From: an uncultured Pelagibacteraceae bacterium
GTDB taxonomy: Bacteria; Pseudomonadota; Alphaproteobacteria; Pelagibacterales; Pelagibacteraceae
Direction of reading: 5' to 3'
Assembly: GCA_902597575.1 (NCBI GenBank)
Contig: CACJYF010000005.1
Span: 1 to 53,805, forward strand
DNA: 53,805 nucleotides
This document shows positions 21,147 to 32,524 of the stretch, piece after piece. The notes beneath the pieces are model-generated. The model was given only the letters and a program-made list of their open reading frames with translations. It was not told the DNA's origin and did not search any database. Position numbers and translations under genes: made by a program. Every line of letters starts with the position of its first letter. Position 1 is the stretch's first letter.

Positions 21147-23684
21147 GTGGACAGATATAATTTTAAAGAAATAGAAAAAAAATGGCAGAATTATTGGGAA
21201 AGTAATAAATTTTTTAAAACTCAAAAAGATAAAGATAAAAAAAAATTTTATTGTTTAGAAATGTTCCCATATCCATCTGGCAAAATACATATGGGTCATG
21301 TCAGAAATTATACTATAGGTGATGTTTTAGCACGTTATAAAACCTTAAAAGGTTTTAATGTGCTGCATCCAATGGGTTGGGACTCCTTTGGTATGCCAGC
21401 AGAAAATGCAGCACGCGAAAACAATTTAGATCCTAAAGAGTGGACAAATAAAAATATAAAAACAATGAAAAACCAACTCAAGAAATTGGGTTTGTCTTTA
21501 GATTGGGATCGAGAAATATCAACATGTGATAAGAATTATTATAAACACCAACAGATTTTTTTTTTAGAATTATTGGAAAAAGGCCTTGTTTACAGAAAAG
21601 AAAATTATGTTAATTGGGATCCGATCGATGAAACCGTTTTAGCAAATGAACAGGTAATTGATGGGAAAGGATGGAGATCTGGTGCAACAGTTGAAAGAAA
21701 AAAGTTAAGTCAGTGGTTTTTCAACATATCAAAGTTTTCACAAGATTTATTAGATGGTTTAGAAAATTTAGATGCATGGCCCAATAAAGTAAAAACAATG
21801 CAAAAAAATTGGATTGGAAAATCATTTGGATGTGAAATTGAATTTGAAATTGAGGGCGATTTACCTGTAAAAAATATTAAGTGTTTTACAACAAGGCCCG
21901 ACACTTTATTTGGTTTTTCTTTCTTGGCACTATCAGTTGATCATGAGATCTCTAATTTTTATATTAAAAATAAAGAATTTTTGGACTTTAAAGAAGAATG
22001 TTCAAAAACTGGAACAACTGAAGAGGCAATCGCTGTTGGAGAAAAAATTGGATTTAAAACTAATCTTTTTGCTAAAAATCCCCTAAATCCAAGCCAAAAA
22101 GTTCCTGTTTATTTCGCAAATTTTGTTTTAATGGATTATGGTTTTGGTGCAGTATTCGGGTGTCCTGCACATGATCAGCGAGATTTTGATTTTGCCAAAA
22201 AATATAAATTAGAAATCAATACCGTAGTTAAGCCTTATGAAAAAAATAATGATTTCAAAGTATCAAAAGAAGCTTACGCTGGACCTGGAACAATCATAAA
22301 TTCAAAATTTTTAAATGGCCTTGATGCTCCAAAAAAGTCTGTAATTGAAACAATAAAAATTTTAGAAGAAAAAAAATTAGGTAAAAAAAAAACAAATTAT
22401 AGGTTAAAAGACTGGGGTGTATCTCGTCAGAGGTATTGGGGCTGTCCTATCCCAATTATTTATGATGAAAAAGGCAAAGCGTTTCCAGTGCCTAAAGAAA
22501 AGCTGCCTGTTGAGCTGCCAGAAAATATTGATTTAAACGTTAAAGGTAACGCACTAGATAGCCAAAAAGATTGGAAAGAAGTTATAATAAATGGAAAAAA
22601 ATTTACAAGAGAGACAGATACATTAGATACATTTGTATGTTCATCATGGTACTATTTAAGATTTTGTTCTCCAAAAGAAGAGAGTTATGGGTTTAATAAA
22701 GAAGACATAAATTATTGGATGCCAGTTGATCAATATATTGGTGGGGTTGAGCATGCAATATTACATTTATTATATTCTAGATTTTTTATGAGAGCTATCA
22801 ACTTTGAGAATCAAAACTTTCAAATAACCGAACCTTTTCAAAGTCTATTTACACAAGGCATGGTTTGCCATGAAACATACAAAGATCAAGATAACAATTG
22901 GTTAAGCCCTGAAGAAATAGAAAAAGTTAATGAAAAAGTTGTAAAAAAAAATAATCCTGATGTAATTGTTAAAGTTGGCCCATCAGAGTCCATGTCAAAA
23001 TCAAAAAAAAATGTTATTAATCCTGAGGAGATTATTAATACCTATGGTGCAGATTCTGTTAGATTATTTATTTTATCTGATAGCCCTCCAGAAAAAGATG
23101 TACAATGGTCAGAACAAGGAATGGCTGCCTCTCATAAATTTATTCAAAAACTATGGATTTTAAATACACAAATTTTGGATGAAATCATAAAAGATCATCC
23201 AAAAGATATTGATGATGAATTTAAAAAAATTGCAAATATATTTATAAATAATGTCAACGATAATTTGTCAAAATTTACATATAACAAAATTATCGCAAAT
23301 TTTTATGAAGTTCACTCCTCAATATCAAAATTAGTTAAAAAAAAATATTCGTCTAAAACTATTATTGATAATTATAAAAAAATATTAATCTGTATGATAC
23401 CAATTATCCCACACTTTTCGAACGAGTGTCTTGAATTAATTAAAAGTAAATCAGAAATAAAATGGCCTGATGTAGATAAACAGCTCTTGATAGAAGAAAA
23501 TATTAATTTTGTTGTTCAGATAAATGGAAAAAAAAGAGGTTTAATAAAAGTTAACAGAAATATCTCTGAGAAGGATATATTAAATTTAATTAAAAAGAAC
23601 GTCGAAATTAATAAATATATTAAAAATCAAGAACTTAAAAAAAAAATTTTTATTCCAAATAAATTAATAAATATCATAATATAA
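21147..23684 (+). CDS. leuS: leucyl-tRNA synthetase
   Basis: '[26 protein letters not shown]', '[13 protein letters not shown]', '[12 protein letters not shown]'. GTG start at 21147. Confidence 0.96.
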   Translation: MDRYNFKEIEKKWQNYWESNKFFKTQKDKDKKKFYCLEMFPYPSGKIHMGHVRNYTIGDVLARYKTLKGFNVLHPMGWDSFGMPAENAARENNLDPKEWTNKNIKTMKNQLKKLGLSLDWDREISTCDKNYYKHQQIFFLELLEKGLVYRKENYVNWDPIDETVLANEQVIDGKGWRSGATVERKKLSQWFFNISKFSQDLLDGLENLDAWPNKVKTMQKNWIGKSFGCEIEFEIEGDLPVKNIKCFTTRPDTLFGFSFLALSVDHEISNFYIKNKEFLDFKEECSKTGTTEEAIAVGEKIGFKTNLFAKNPLNPSQKVPVYFANFVLMDYGFGAVFGCPAHDQRDFDFAKKYKLEINTVVKPYEKNNDFKVSKEAYAGPGTIINSKFLNGLDAPKKSVIETIKILEEKKLGKKKTNYRLKDWGVSRQRYWGCPIPIIYDEKGKAFPVPKEKLPVELPENIDLNVKGNALDSQKDWKEVIINGKKFTRETDTLDTFVCSSWYYLRFCSPKEESYGFNKEDINYWMPVDQYIGGVEHAILHLLYSRFFMRAINFENQNFQITEPFQSLFTQGMVCHETYKDQDNNWLSPEEIEKVNEKVVKKNNPDVIVKVGPSESMSKSKKNVINPEEIINTYGADSVRLFILSDSPPEKDVQWSEQGMAASHKFIQKLWILNTQILDEIIKDHPKDIDDEFKKIANIFINNVNDNLSKFTYNKIIANFYEVHSSISKLVKKKYSSKTIIDNYKKILICMIPIIPHFSNECLELIKSKSEIKWPDVDKQLLIEENINFVVQINGKKRGLIKVNRNISEKDILNLIKKNVEINKYIKNQELKKKIFIPNKLINIII

Positions 23685-23688
23685 TTGA

Positions 23689-24144
23689 ATGAAAAAATAT
23701 ATCTACATCCTGATATTCATACCATTTCTATTCATTAGTTGTGATTACACTCCAATCTATTCTGATAAAAATGATTATAATTTTAAAATTGAAAAAATCG
23801 AATTCAATGGAGATGCAGAAATTAATAATTTGATTGATAAAAAATTAAAGAAATATAAGAAAACTTTAAGTGACAAAAAATTTTCTATCTTTGCTTCCAC
23901 ATCTTACGCAAAAATTTCACAATCAAAAAATCTCTCAGGTAAAACAACAAATTTTATGGTAACCATTAAGGCAAATTTCAAAATTAAAAGAGAGGATAAA
24001 ATAAAAACTTTTATATTTAAGGAAGAATTTTTGATCAAAAATTTTAGTAATAAATTTGAAGAAAATAACTTTGAAAAAATTAAAAAAGAAAACTCAATTG
24101 ATTTAATAATTAGTAAATTAATAGTCCAACTTTCACGAATGTAA
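23689..24144 (+). CDS. lptE: LPS-assembly lipoprotein LptE-like
   Basis: Lipobox 'LFISCDYTPIYSD'; leuS-lptE-holA order. Confidence 0.75.
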   Translation: MKKYIYILIFIPFLFISCDYTPIYSDKNDYNFKIEKIEFNGDAEINNLIDKKLKKYKKTLSDKKFSIFASTSYAKISQSKNLSGKTTNFMVTIKANFKIKREDKIKTFIFKEEFLIKNFSNKFEENNFEKIKKENSIDLIISKLIVQLSRM

Positions 24145-25127
24145 TGATTCTGAAATATTATGAGTTAGATAAAATAAATTTTAATAAAATAAATTTTCTC
24201 TTACTGCACGGTAAAAATGAAGGGTATAAAAATGAGGAAATTGAAAAAATCACAAAGAGATTAAAAAGAACAATTGTCAATTATGATGAAAAACAAATAA
24301 TTGAGAACACTGATGAATTTTTTGAAAACAATCTTAATAAATCGTTGTTCGATGATGAAAAAATAATATCAATAAATAGATGTTCCGATGGAATAATCAA
24401 AATCATTGAAAAATTAATTGATAAGAATATCAATGATACAATATTTATATTAAACTCAGAAATTTTAGAGAAAAAATCAAAATTAAGAAATTTTTTTGAA
24501 AAATCGAAAACACAATTAGTATCAATAGCATTTTATCCTGACAATTTTGATACACTTTTAAAAATTGCCCAACGAGCCTTGAAAGATAAGAAAATTTTAT
24601 TATCGAATGAGTGCCTTAATGTTTTGGTTAACAAATGCGCAAATGATAGAAAAAATTTATTGAATGAAATAGAAAAAATCGAATTGTATTCAAAAGATAA
24701 AAAAAAAATAAGTAATGAAGAAATTTTTAGACTAATTAATTTAGCAGAAAACCATAGCATTAATGAATTAATAAATTGTTGTTTGGCTAAAAATCAAAAA
24801 AAACTATTTAATATTTTAAATAACAATATTTTTTCAAATGATGACTGTATTATCATTATCCGCACTTTACTTAAGAAAAGTAAAAACCTTTTAAATCTAG
24901 CTAATTTATATCAATCAAATAAAAATATTGAAGCTACAATAAATAATGCAAAACCTCCAATTTTTTGGAAAGAAAAAAATGTCGTTAAAGATCAAATAAA
25001 TTTGTGGTCCGCTGAAAAATTGAAGAATTTAATTATAGAAATTAATGATATTGAGTATCAAATTAAGAAAAATTCTTTTAATGCTATAAATTTTACAACA
25101 AATTTCCTTCTTGAGAAGTCGAATTGA
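24144..25127 (+). CDS. holA: DNA polymerase III delta subunit
   Basis: 'LLHGKNEGYKNEEIEKI', HolA-like architecture and conserved neighbours leuS-lptE. Confidence 0.82.
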   Translation: MILKYYELDKINFNKINFLLLHGKNEGYKNEEIEKITKRLKRTIVNYDEKQIIENTDEFFENNLNKSLFDDEKIISINRCSDGIIKIIEKLIDKNINDTIFILNSEILEKKSKLRNFFEKSKTQLVSIAFYPDNFDTLLKIAQRALKDKKILLSNECLNVLVNKCANDRKNLLNEIEKIELYSKDKKKISNEEIFRLINLAENHSINELINCCLAKNQKKLFNILNNNIFSNDDCIIIIRTLLKKSKNLLNLANLYQSNKNIEATINNAKPPIFWKEKNVVKDQINLWSAEKLKNLIIEINDIEYQIKKNSFNAINFTTNFLLEKSN

Positions 25128-25130
25128 TTT

Positions 25131-25973
25131 TTAATAATTATTTTTAATAATCTCAATTAATCTATTTAATTGATTATGATCGTGAAAAGATATTGTAATT
25201 GAACCTTTGTTTCTTTTATTACTTTTAATCAAAACTCTAAGCCCTATTTTGTTTGAAATAATTTCTTCGAGATTTTTAACATTAGGGTCATTACTTAAAA
25301 CCTTTTTTTTTGAATTTTTAAAAAATTTTACAAATTTTTCAGATTGTCTAACAGATAATTTTTTATCTATAATTTTACTAGCTAGAAAACTTGCATTTTC
25401 CAGTCCAACTAGGATTTTTGCATGACCAGGCGTAATTTTTCTTTTCTCAACATAAGTTAAAACATCTGCAGGTAAATTGAGTAATCTTAATGAATTGGTG
25501 ATATAACTTCTGCTTTTACCTATAAATTTTGAGACTTTATCTTGATCATATGAAAATTCGTCAATTAATCTTTTATATCCTTGTGCTTCTTCTAAAGGAT
25601 TTAAATCATGTCTTTGTACATTTTCAACTATTGCAAACTCAAGTGATTTTAAATCGTCTGCTTCAGTTACAACTACTGGAATGTCGTGTAGGCCAGCTTT
25701 TCTTGCTGCAAGCCATCGTCTCTCTCCAGCAATAATCTCGTATTTAGAATTTTCAGAATTTGATTTTCTTACAATTATTGGCTGAATTACTCCTCGTTCT
25801 TTTATTGAGTTGGTCAAATCTTGTAAATTTTCTTCATCAAAAACTTTTCTTGGTTGAAATTTATTTGGAATGATATCACTTAATGAAAGTTTATTAGTTT
25901 TAACCTCTACTTTAGTCTCACCAATCAAAGACGATAAACCTCTGCCTAAACCTTTTTTAATTTGGGAATTCAT
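25131..25973 (-). CDS. parB: chromosome partitioning protein ParB
   Basis: 'KKGLGRGLSSLIG', 'IPNKFQPRKVFDEENLQDLTNSIKERGVIQPIIVR', 'YEIIAGERRWLAARKAGL'. Confidence 0.95.
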   Translation of the reverse strand: MNSQIKKGLGRGLSSLIGETKVEVKTNKLSLSDIIPNKFQPRKVFDEENLQDLTNSIKERGVIQPIIVRKSNSENSKYEIIAGERRWLAARKAGLHDIPVVVTEADDLKSLEFAIVENVQRHDLNPLEEAQGYKRLIDEFSYDQDKVSKFIGKSRSYITNSLRLLNLPADVLTYVEKRKITPGHAKILVGLENASFLASKIIDKKLSVRQSEKFVKFFKNSKKKVLSNDPNVKNLEEIISNKIGLRVLIKSNKRNKGSITISFHDHNQLNRLIEIIKNNY

Positions 25974-26767
25974 TAAGCAGCACTCCCAATTTTATTTTCT
26001 TGTGCAATAAATTCATCAGTAAAATTGTAATAGGATTTACTACCCGGGCAACTTCTGTCATAAATAAGCACTGGTACACCGTGAGAAGGTGCTTCGGATA
26101 ATCTTACATTTCTTGGTATAACTGTTCGATAAACCTTATCTTTAAAATAATTTCTTGCCTCTTGCTCTACCTGAGAAGATAACTTATTCCTTCTATCATA
26201 CATTGTTAAAAGTATTCCTTGGATTTCTAAAGTCGGGTTAAGATTGATTTTAATTCGCTCGATAGTTTTCATAAGTTGTGTAAGGCCCTCTAGTGCAAAA
26301 AATTCTGTCTGAAGAGGAACCAAAAGGGAGTTAGATGATACTAAAGCCATTACTGTCAATAAACTTAAGGAAGGAGGACAATCAATAAGCACATAATCAT
26401 ATAATCCTCTAGAATTGTTTAAATAAGCGGTTAATTTACTCTTTAATATAAATGCTCTGTCACTATCTCCAGCTGTCTCAACCTCTAAGCCCGATAAATC
26501 TACATTTGATGTTATCAAATCCAGATTTTCAAAATCTGTTTTTTTAATTACATTTGAAATAGACACTGTTCCATTTAAAATTCCATAAATTGTCTGATCA
26601 GATTGATTAGTATTAGACAATCCTAATCCAGTGGTGGCATTTCCTTGAGGGTCTAAATCGATAACCAAAATTTTTTTATTCTGATGGGTTAAGGCTGATG
26701 CCAAATTGATTACAGTTGTAGTTTTTCCAACTCCGCCCTTTTGATTTATTATTGAAATTATTTTCAC
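25973..26767 (-). CDS. parA: chromosome partitioning ATPase ParA/Soj
   Basis: 'IISIINQKGGVGKTTTVINLASAL', 'LVIDLDPQGNATTGLG'. Confidence 0.95.
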   Translation of the reverse strand: MKIISIINQKGGVGKTTTVINLASALTHQNKKILVIDLDPQGNATTGLGLSNTNQSDQTIYGILNGTVSISNVIKKTDFENLDLITSNVDLSGLEVETAGDSDRAFILKSKLTAYLNNSRGLYDYVLIDCPPSLSLLTVMALVSSNSLLVPLQTEFFALEGLTQLMKTIERIKINLNPTLEIQGILLTMYDRRNKLSSQVEQEARNYFKDKVYRTVIPRNVRLSEAPSHGVPVLIYDRSCPGSKSYYNFTDEFIAQENKIGSAA

Positions 26768-26819
26768 AATTTTTTTTTTTTTATTTTTTTAATATTAATT
26801 ATAAATGAGTCGTTATTAG

Positions 26820-27410
26820 TTATACTTTTTTTTTTTCATAATCTAAATCCCAAGTTTTCATTGTCTCGCTCAGAATCTTTTTTCCACTTTTTCCCATAAA
26901 TAAAATTATGTTATTAAATTTTTTAAAATTCTGATTTATAAGATTTAAAATTATAGGCATAGGTTTAAAAGCTCTCGACATTACTGTTCCTGTTTCAATG
27001 TTCTTGACTGTAAAAATATCTTTTTGGATAATTTTTGTATTTAGGTTTAATTTTTTTGAGACATCTTTTAAAAATGCACATTTATGATAGCTTTTTTCAT
27101 AAAGATTTATTCTCAGTGAATTTTTTAACTTTTTCATTACTATTGCGATAACAAGTCCTGGCATCCCCCCTCCAGTACCTAAATCAGAGGTTGTATTTAG
27201 ATTTAAATCAATAAAATCAATTATTTGTGCTGAATCTAGTATATGTCTTTCCCTAATTTCCTCAATTTTAGCAGTTTTTTTACTAATTATGTTAATTTCT
27301 TTATTTTTCTCCCTGATCATTGAAATCAGGCTCTCAAAATCAAAGCAAGTTTCACGTGAAACATTTGCAATTGGGATTTTTGAGTAAAAATTTAAAATTG
27401 TATTATCCAT
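26820..27410 (-). CDS. rsmG: 16S rRNA m7G527 methyltransferase RsmG (GidB)
   Basis: 'ANVSRETCFDFESL', 'ERHILDSAQI', 'DLGTGGGMPGLVIAI'; next to mnmG. Confidence 0.93.
   Translation of the reverse strand: MDNTILNFYSKIPIANVSRETCFDFESLISMIREKNKEINIISKKTAKIEEIRERHILDSAQIIDFIDLNLNTTSDLGTGGGMPGLVIAIVMKKLKNSLRINLYEKSYHKCAFLKDVSKKLNLNTKIIQKDIFTVKNIETGTVMSRAFKPMPIILNLINQNFKKFNNIILFMGKSGKKILSETMKTWDLDYEKKKV
27348..27363. promoter_or_regulatory. parS: parS centromere site
   Basis: AGTTTCACGTGAAACA versus consensus TGTTTCACGTGAAACA: 15 of 16, with the full 14-bp palindrome GTTTCACGTGAAAC. Inside rsmG, encoding VSRET. Confidence 0.9.
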
Positions 27411-29281
27411 TAAGCTATATGCTTAATAGACTTTCTTTTTACATGTGACAACAAAATATATACGGCAGCAGGTGTAATCCCATCAATTCTTAACGCCTGC
27501 CCCATTGTTTTAGGCTTAATTTCTTTAAATTTAGCTTTCACTTCATTAGAAAGACCTGAAAATTGGTCATAATCAATATCATCAGGTATAACTAGATTTT
27601 CATCTCTCTTAAAAGCTAAAATATCTGCTTTTTGTTTTTTTAAGTATCCTCTATAATGGGAATTAATTTCAATTTGCTCATCGATCTCATCACCGTAATT
27701 CTCAATTTCAGGCCAAATATCTCTAATTTTACACATGTTAACCCCTTTTTGTGTTAAAATTTCATCAGCAGATCTAAAAACACCATCTTTTGCAATTCTA
27801 ATATTAAATTTACCAGCTTTCGAAGGTGAAATTTGTAATGTAGACATTTGAAGCGATATTTTTCCAAGTTTATTAAATTTGTCTTCAAAATAATCTTTTC
27901 TGAAATCTGAAATTAATCCAATTTTAATTCCTTTATTTGTAAGTCTTAAATCAGCATTGTCAGACCTCAAACTTAACCGATATTCTGCGCGAGACGTAAA
28001 CATCCTATAAGGCTCTGCCACTCCTTTAGTTACCAAATCATCGATCATTACTCCAATATATGCATCAGACCTATCTAAGATAAACGGTTCCATATTTTTT
28101 AACGAAAGAGCAGCATTCACGCCTGCTATAAGACCTTGTGCTGCTGCCTCCTCATATCCAGTAGTTCCATTAATTTGGCCAGCAAGATATAAATTTTTAA
28201 TTTTCTTTGTCTCTAATGTTAAAAAAAGTTCTCTAGGATCAATATAATCGTATTCTATAGCATAACCCGGCCTAATAATTTTAACATTTTCTAAACCATT
28301 GATATTATTGAGTATTTCTTTCTGTACCACCTCAGGTAGAGAATTGGATATACCATTAGGGTAAATTGTATAATCATTTAGGCCCTCCGGCTCCAAAAAA
28401 ATTTGATGCCTAGTCTTATCTGCAAATTTTACAATTTTGTCCTCTATTGAGGGACAATATCGTGGACCAACACCTTGTATATTTCCAGAATACATCGCGC
28501 TTTTAGATAAATTTTTTTTAATAATCCTATGCACCTTTTCATTAGTGTATGTCATAGAACACGATACCTGCTCATTAAAAATTTTTTTTGTTAGAAAAGA
28601 AAAGAAGTAAGGATCACTATCAGCAAATTGTTTTTCTAAATTATCAAAATTAATTGACCTTGAATCTAGTCGAGGAGGTGTCCCTGTCTTGAGTCTTCCA
28701 ATTTTAAAATTATATTTCTTTAACTCTTCACTTAAACCTGTACTAGGTTTTTCATTAAACCTTCCTGCAGGTGTTCTCTCATCACCAATATGTATCAAAC
28801 CATTTAAAAATGTTCCTGTAGTTAGAATTAGTTTGTTACACTTTATATTATTACCTTTTAGCGTTACAAACCCGTTTATTGCATTATTTAAAAAAATAAA
28901 ACTTATTACTGGATCCGAAAAAATGCTTAAATTACAATAGTTTGCAAGTTTTTCTTGCATAAATTTGCGATATAACGATCTGTCAGACTGAGTTCTGGGG
29001 CCCCGGACGGCTGGTCCTCTACTTCTATTTAATAATTTAAATTGTATTCCAGACTTATCTGCTACCTCACCCATAACCCCATCAAGAGCATCAATTTCCC
29101 TGACAAGATGGCCTTTTCCTAAACCACCAATAGCTGGGTTACAAGACATTTCTCCTATGGTTTTTTTATTATGTGTGAATAGTGCAGTGTTAATTCCAAG
29201 CCGTGCAGAAGCGGCGGCAGCTTCACATCCTGCATGACCACCACCAATTACTACCACATCAAAGAATAAATCTTTTTTCAT
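27410..29281 (-). CDS. mnmG: tRNA uridine-5-carboxymethylaminomethyl modification enzyme MnmG (GidA)
   Basis: '[22 protein letters not shown]', '[23 protein letters not shown]'. Confidence 0.97.
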   Translation of the reverse strand: MKKDLFFDVVVIGGGHAGCEAAAASARLGINTALFTHNKKTIGEMSCNPAIGGLGKGHLVREIDALDGVMGEVADKSGIQFKLLNRSRGPAVRGPRTQSDRSLYRKFMQEKLANYCNLSIFSDPVISFIFLNNAINGFVTLKGNNIKCNKLILTTGTFLNGLIHIGDERTPAGRFNEKPSTGLSEELKKYNFKIGRLKTGTPPRLDSRSINFDNLEKQFADSDPYFFSFLTKKIFNEQVSCSMTYTNEKVHRIIKKNLSKSAMYSGNIQGVGPRYCPSIEDKIVKFADKTRHQIFLEPEGLNDYTIYPNGISNSLPEVVQKEILNNINGLENVKIIRPGYAIEYDYIDPRELFLTLETKKIKNLYLAGQINGTTGYEEAAAQGLIAGVNAALSLKNMEPFILDRSDAYIGVMIDDLVTKGVAEPYRMFTSRAEYRLSLRSDNADLRLTNKGIKIGLISDFRKDYFEDKFNKLGKISLQMSTLQISPSKAGKFNIRIAKDGVFRSADEILTQKGVNMCKIRDIWPEIENYGDEIDEQIEINSHYRGYLKKQKADILAFKRDENLVIPDDIDYDQFSGLSNEVKAKFKEIKPKTMGQALRIDGITPAAVYILLSHVKRKSIKHIA

Positions 29282-29389
29282 AATTTAAACTTATATTCGT
29301 TTAAATTATTTACAAGGTGTGTGTTATTTTTTTTCAAGAGGTTGGTAATCAAAGATGAACAAAAAGGGTTAAAAATATAAGTATTTAGA

Positions 29390-30721
29390 TTATTTTCCAA
29401 TACAAAAATCATTAAAAATACTACCTAAGATTTCTTCCACATCAACTTTTCCAACAATCATACCTAGATGCCTGATTGCCAATCTAAGATCCTCGGCAGC
29501 CTTATCAAAATCTTTCTTATCATTTTTATTTAGAAAATTTTTTAAATGATCTACACATTGTACCAAATGTTGTCTATGTCTCTCTCTCGTTATCAGAATA
29601 TCTTCTTCAGAAATAAATCTTTTTTTTAGATTATTTTTTATTTTTGAAATTAATTTATCTATATTAAAATTGTCTTTTAATGAAATTAATATGTTATCAA
29701 ATTTTGATAGATTTTGATCAATCTTATTTTTTACTAGATCTGACTTATTAACAACTAAAATAGCATTTCCTTTAAGCAAATCCTTCAAAAAAGGGCTTAA
29801 ATCAATATTTTTGGCATCAACCACTACTAATTTTAAATCAGCATTTTCAGCTCTTTTAAGAGATAATTTTATCCCCTTTTTTTCTATTTCATCTTTTGAG
29901 TCTCTTATTCCTGCCGTATCTGAAATAATAACTGGATAACCATCTATATTTAAGCGAGTTTCAACAACATCTCGTGTGGTACCTGCAATTTCAGAAACTA
30001 TGGCAACTTCCCTATTTGACAAATTATTTAATAAACTCGACTTTCCAGCATTCGTTGGCCCCACAATAGCAATCTTAAAACCCTCACGAATTATTTCTCC
30101 AATTTTTTGATTTTTTAAAATTTTTTCAATTTCATTAATTACATCTAAAGAGTCGATTCTCATTTTTTCTAGATTTTCTTCAGGAAGATCTTCGTCAGGA
30201 AAATCTATCTTTGCTTCAACGAATGACAAAAGTTTTAGTAGTTTTTCTCTAATATAATTAAACTTATCTGACGAATTTCCTCTCATTATTTTAATAGCTT
30301 GCGATCTTTGAATTTCAGTTTCGGCAGAGATTAGATCAGCTATACTTTCAGCTTTTAACAAATTTATCTTGCCATTTTGAAAAGCAAGCTTTGTAAATTC
30401 ACCAGGTTCGGCAAGTCTACAATTCTCAATTTTAGCTATCTCATTTTGAACAGCCAAAATTACAGCTTTTCCACCATGGATATGAATCTCGGCCATATCT
30501 TCACCTGTGTAGCTCTGCGGCCCAGGAAACCACAATATTAGTCCTTCATCGATTAATTCTAAACTATCAATATTCTGAATTTTACGAAGTGTTGCAACTC
30601 TTGCTTTAGGGAGTTGACTTCGAGTTAAAGTTTTAATTACTTCAGATGTATTTTGACCAGAAACTCTTATTATAGCGACACCAGATACGCCAGGACCAGT
30701 AGACAGTGCATAAATAGTCAT
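29390..30721 (-). CDS. mnmE: tRNA modification GTPase MnmE (TrmE)
   Basis: 'IYALSTGPGVSGVAIIRVSG', 'IVGPTNAGKSSLLNNLSNREVAIVSEIAGTTRDVVE', C-terminal 'CIGK'. Confidence 0.97.
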   Translation of the reverse strand: MTIYALSTGPGVSGVAIIRVSGQNTSEVIKTLTRSQLPKARVATLRKIQNIDSLELIDEGLILWFPGPQSYTGEDMAEIHIHGGKAVILAVQNEIAKIENCRLAEPGEFTKLAFQNGKINLLKAESIADLISAETEIQRSQAIKIMRGNSSDKFNYIREKLLKLLSFVEAKIDFPDEDLPEENLEKMRIDSLDVINEIEKILKNQKIGEIIREGFKIAIVGPTNAGKSSLLNNLSNREVAIVSEIAGTTRDVVETRLNIDGYPVIISDTAGIRDSKDEIEKKGIKLSLKRAENADLKLVVVDAKNIDLSPFLKDLLKGNAILVVNKSDLVKNKIDQNLSKFDNILISLKDNFNIDKLISKIKNNLKKRFISEEDILITRERHRQHLVQCVDHLKNFLNKNDKKDFDKAAEDLRLAIRHLGMIVGKVDVEEILGSIFNDFCIGK

Positions 30722-30733
30722 AGATAAAGTTAT

Positions 30734-32434
30734 TTAATTATAAATTTTTTCAAGGCTAGAAAAAAAACTATCACAAAACTTTTTTCCATCAAATAAAGGT
30801 GTCTCAATTACATTTTCAAAAAGATTTTTTCTTATTGTAAGTAATTCTTTTTCATTTTGAGCTAAGGACACAGCTTTTTTTACATAATCCTCTTTATCCT
30901 CCGCAATTAGTGAGGAAAGATTTGCATTTTTATTGATAGACTCACCACATCTTGAATTTAAATTGTAGCCTTTCATAGTAACTACTGGAACACCCATCCA
31001 AATTGCTTCAAATGAGGTTGTTACACCATTATAAGGAAAAGTATCTAAAGCTATATCAATATCTTTATAAATCTCTAAATGATTAGCAAACTTCTTTTTG
31101 AATGGCAAAATTGTTACTGAGTCTAGCACACCATATTCATCAAATCTTTTTTTAAATCTTTCAGTCAAGATAGGAAATGAAGTTTTTAGCATCAATTTTG
31201 AATTTTTAACTTTTTTTAATATCATTGACCAAACTTCTATAACATCATCGTTTATTTTTCTAAAATTATTAAAAGATCCAAATGTAATAAATTTCTTTTT
31301 AGAGAATGGCATTAAATTAAATTCTCTCACAGCATCATAACCACAATGACAATTCCAAATATCATTTAGGTAAATTATCTTTTCTGTGTAATATTTCTCC
31401 TCTTGGGGTTTAATTAAATTTTTATCAGCAATCAAGTAATCCATTTCATTTAAACCAGTAGTATTGACATACCCACACCAAGAAACTTGGACAGGAGCTA
31501 CACGATTTTTAAACAGAGAAAGCCTATGATCAGATGAAAGTCCGTTTAGATCAATAATTATATCAATTTTATCTTTTCTAATTGTATTGATAACTTCAGT
31601 ATCTTTAAGAGTTTTGATATCTAATATCTTAAAAACTTTATTCTCAAATTCTTTAATCGTCTTATTTTCTTGGGGAAAGCTATTATAATTATTGTATATA
31701 AAAATATTGTATTTTTTTTTATCGTAAAAATTAATTAAAGATTTTAAGAAATATACTACGGAATGTTTTCCCCTAATGTCGGACGATATAAATGCAATAT
31801 TTAATTTTTCATTTTTAACATTTATAATTTGTTCAAATGCATCTTTATTATAGAGAGGAACTAAGTCATTGATCTTTTTTAAATTATTGAAATATTCCTC
31901 TTGACTCCATCCGTAATTATAATTTCGCCAAAAAATAGACGATATAAAAGCATCAGTATTTGAATCTAATTCAAAAACTTTTTTATGATGTTCGGCGACT
32001 GTTTGTGGATCTGAAGTACGCGCAATGACTTTCGAAAAATTATGCATCAAATCAGAGTTTTTTTCAAAGAAAGATTTATTCTTATTATAAAAAAAATAAA
32101 TATCATCAAAAAAATTTTTTTCTAATTCCTTTTCATTTTGTCTGAATTCATTATCAAAAAGGATTACGGACGCATTAATTAAATTTTTTAAAGGATCAAA
32201 CAATTTTTCTGTGACCGTCTCCTTCAAACATGAATTCTTAAAATCTTTAATAGCAAGTCTTATAACGTCATTAGATTTTTCCGACAACATTCTGGCAACG
32301 CCACAAAGATTCAGTAATCCTGATGTTTTGTCTTTTTCACTAATTTTTTTTTCAATTATTGTTACAATTAAAGAATATTTTTTTTCTTTTAACAATTCTA
32401 AAAAATTGGTTTTTTCCTCAATCATAATGTTCAA
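30734..32434 (-). CDS. GT41/SPINDLY-like O-linked N-acetylglucosaminyltransferase domain protein
   Basis: 'NIAFISSDIRGKHSVVYFL', 'APVQVSWCGYVNTTGLNEMDYLIADKNLI', 'FGSFNNFRKI', 'DIALDTFPYNGVTTSFEAIWMGVPVVTM' are hallmark GT41 motifs. Confidence 0.85.
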   Translation of the reverse strand: MNIMIEEKTNFLELLKEKKYSLIVTIIEKKISEKDKTSGLLNLCGVARMLSEKSNDVIRLAIKDFKNSCLKETVTEKLFDPLKNLINASVILFDNEFRQNEKELEKNFFDDIYFFYNKNKSFFEKNSDLMHNFSKVIARTSDPQTVAEHHKKVFELDSNTDAFISSIFWRNYNYGWSQEEYFNNLKKINDLVPLYNKDAFEQIINVKNEKLNIAFISSDIRGKHSVVYFLKSLINFYDKKKYNIFIYNNYNSFPQENKTIKEFENKVFKILDIKTLKDTEVINTIRKDKIDIIIDLNGLSSDHRLSLFKNRVAPVQVSWCGYVNTTGLNEMDYLIADKNLIKPQEEKYYTEKIIYLNDIWNCHCGYDAVREFNLMPFSKKKFITFGSFNNFRKINDDVIEVWSMILKKVKNSKLMLKTSFPILTERFKKRFDEYGVLDSVTILPFKKKFANHLEIYKDIDIALDTFPYNGVTTSFEAIWMGVPVVTMKGYNLNSRCGESINKNANLSSLIAEDKEDYVKKAVSLAQNEKELLTIRKNLFENVIETPLFDGKKFCDSFFSSLEKIYN

Positions 32435-32524
32435 TATATATTCTAATTTGTAACATTATTATTTTTTTAAAAGAAAAATAGATCTTTTTTATATTTGTTG
32501 ATATTTGAACTATATAATCTCGAA

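Noticed and set aside
26768-26819. Poly-T rich gap between parA and rsmG
   Set aside because: No GC stem; homopolymer runs are common throughout this AT-rich DNA.
29282-29389. Possible tRNA or small RNA in the mnmG-mnmE gap
   Set aside because: No cloverleaf, T-loop GTTCRA or CCA-type end could be recognised.
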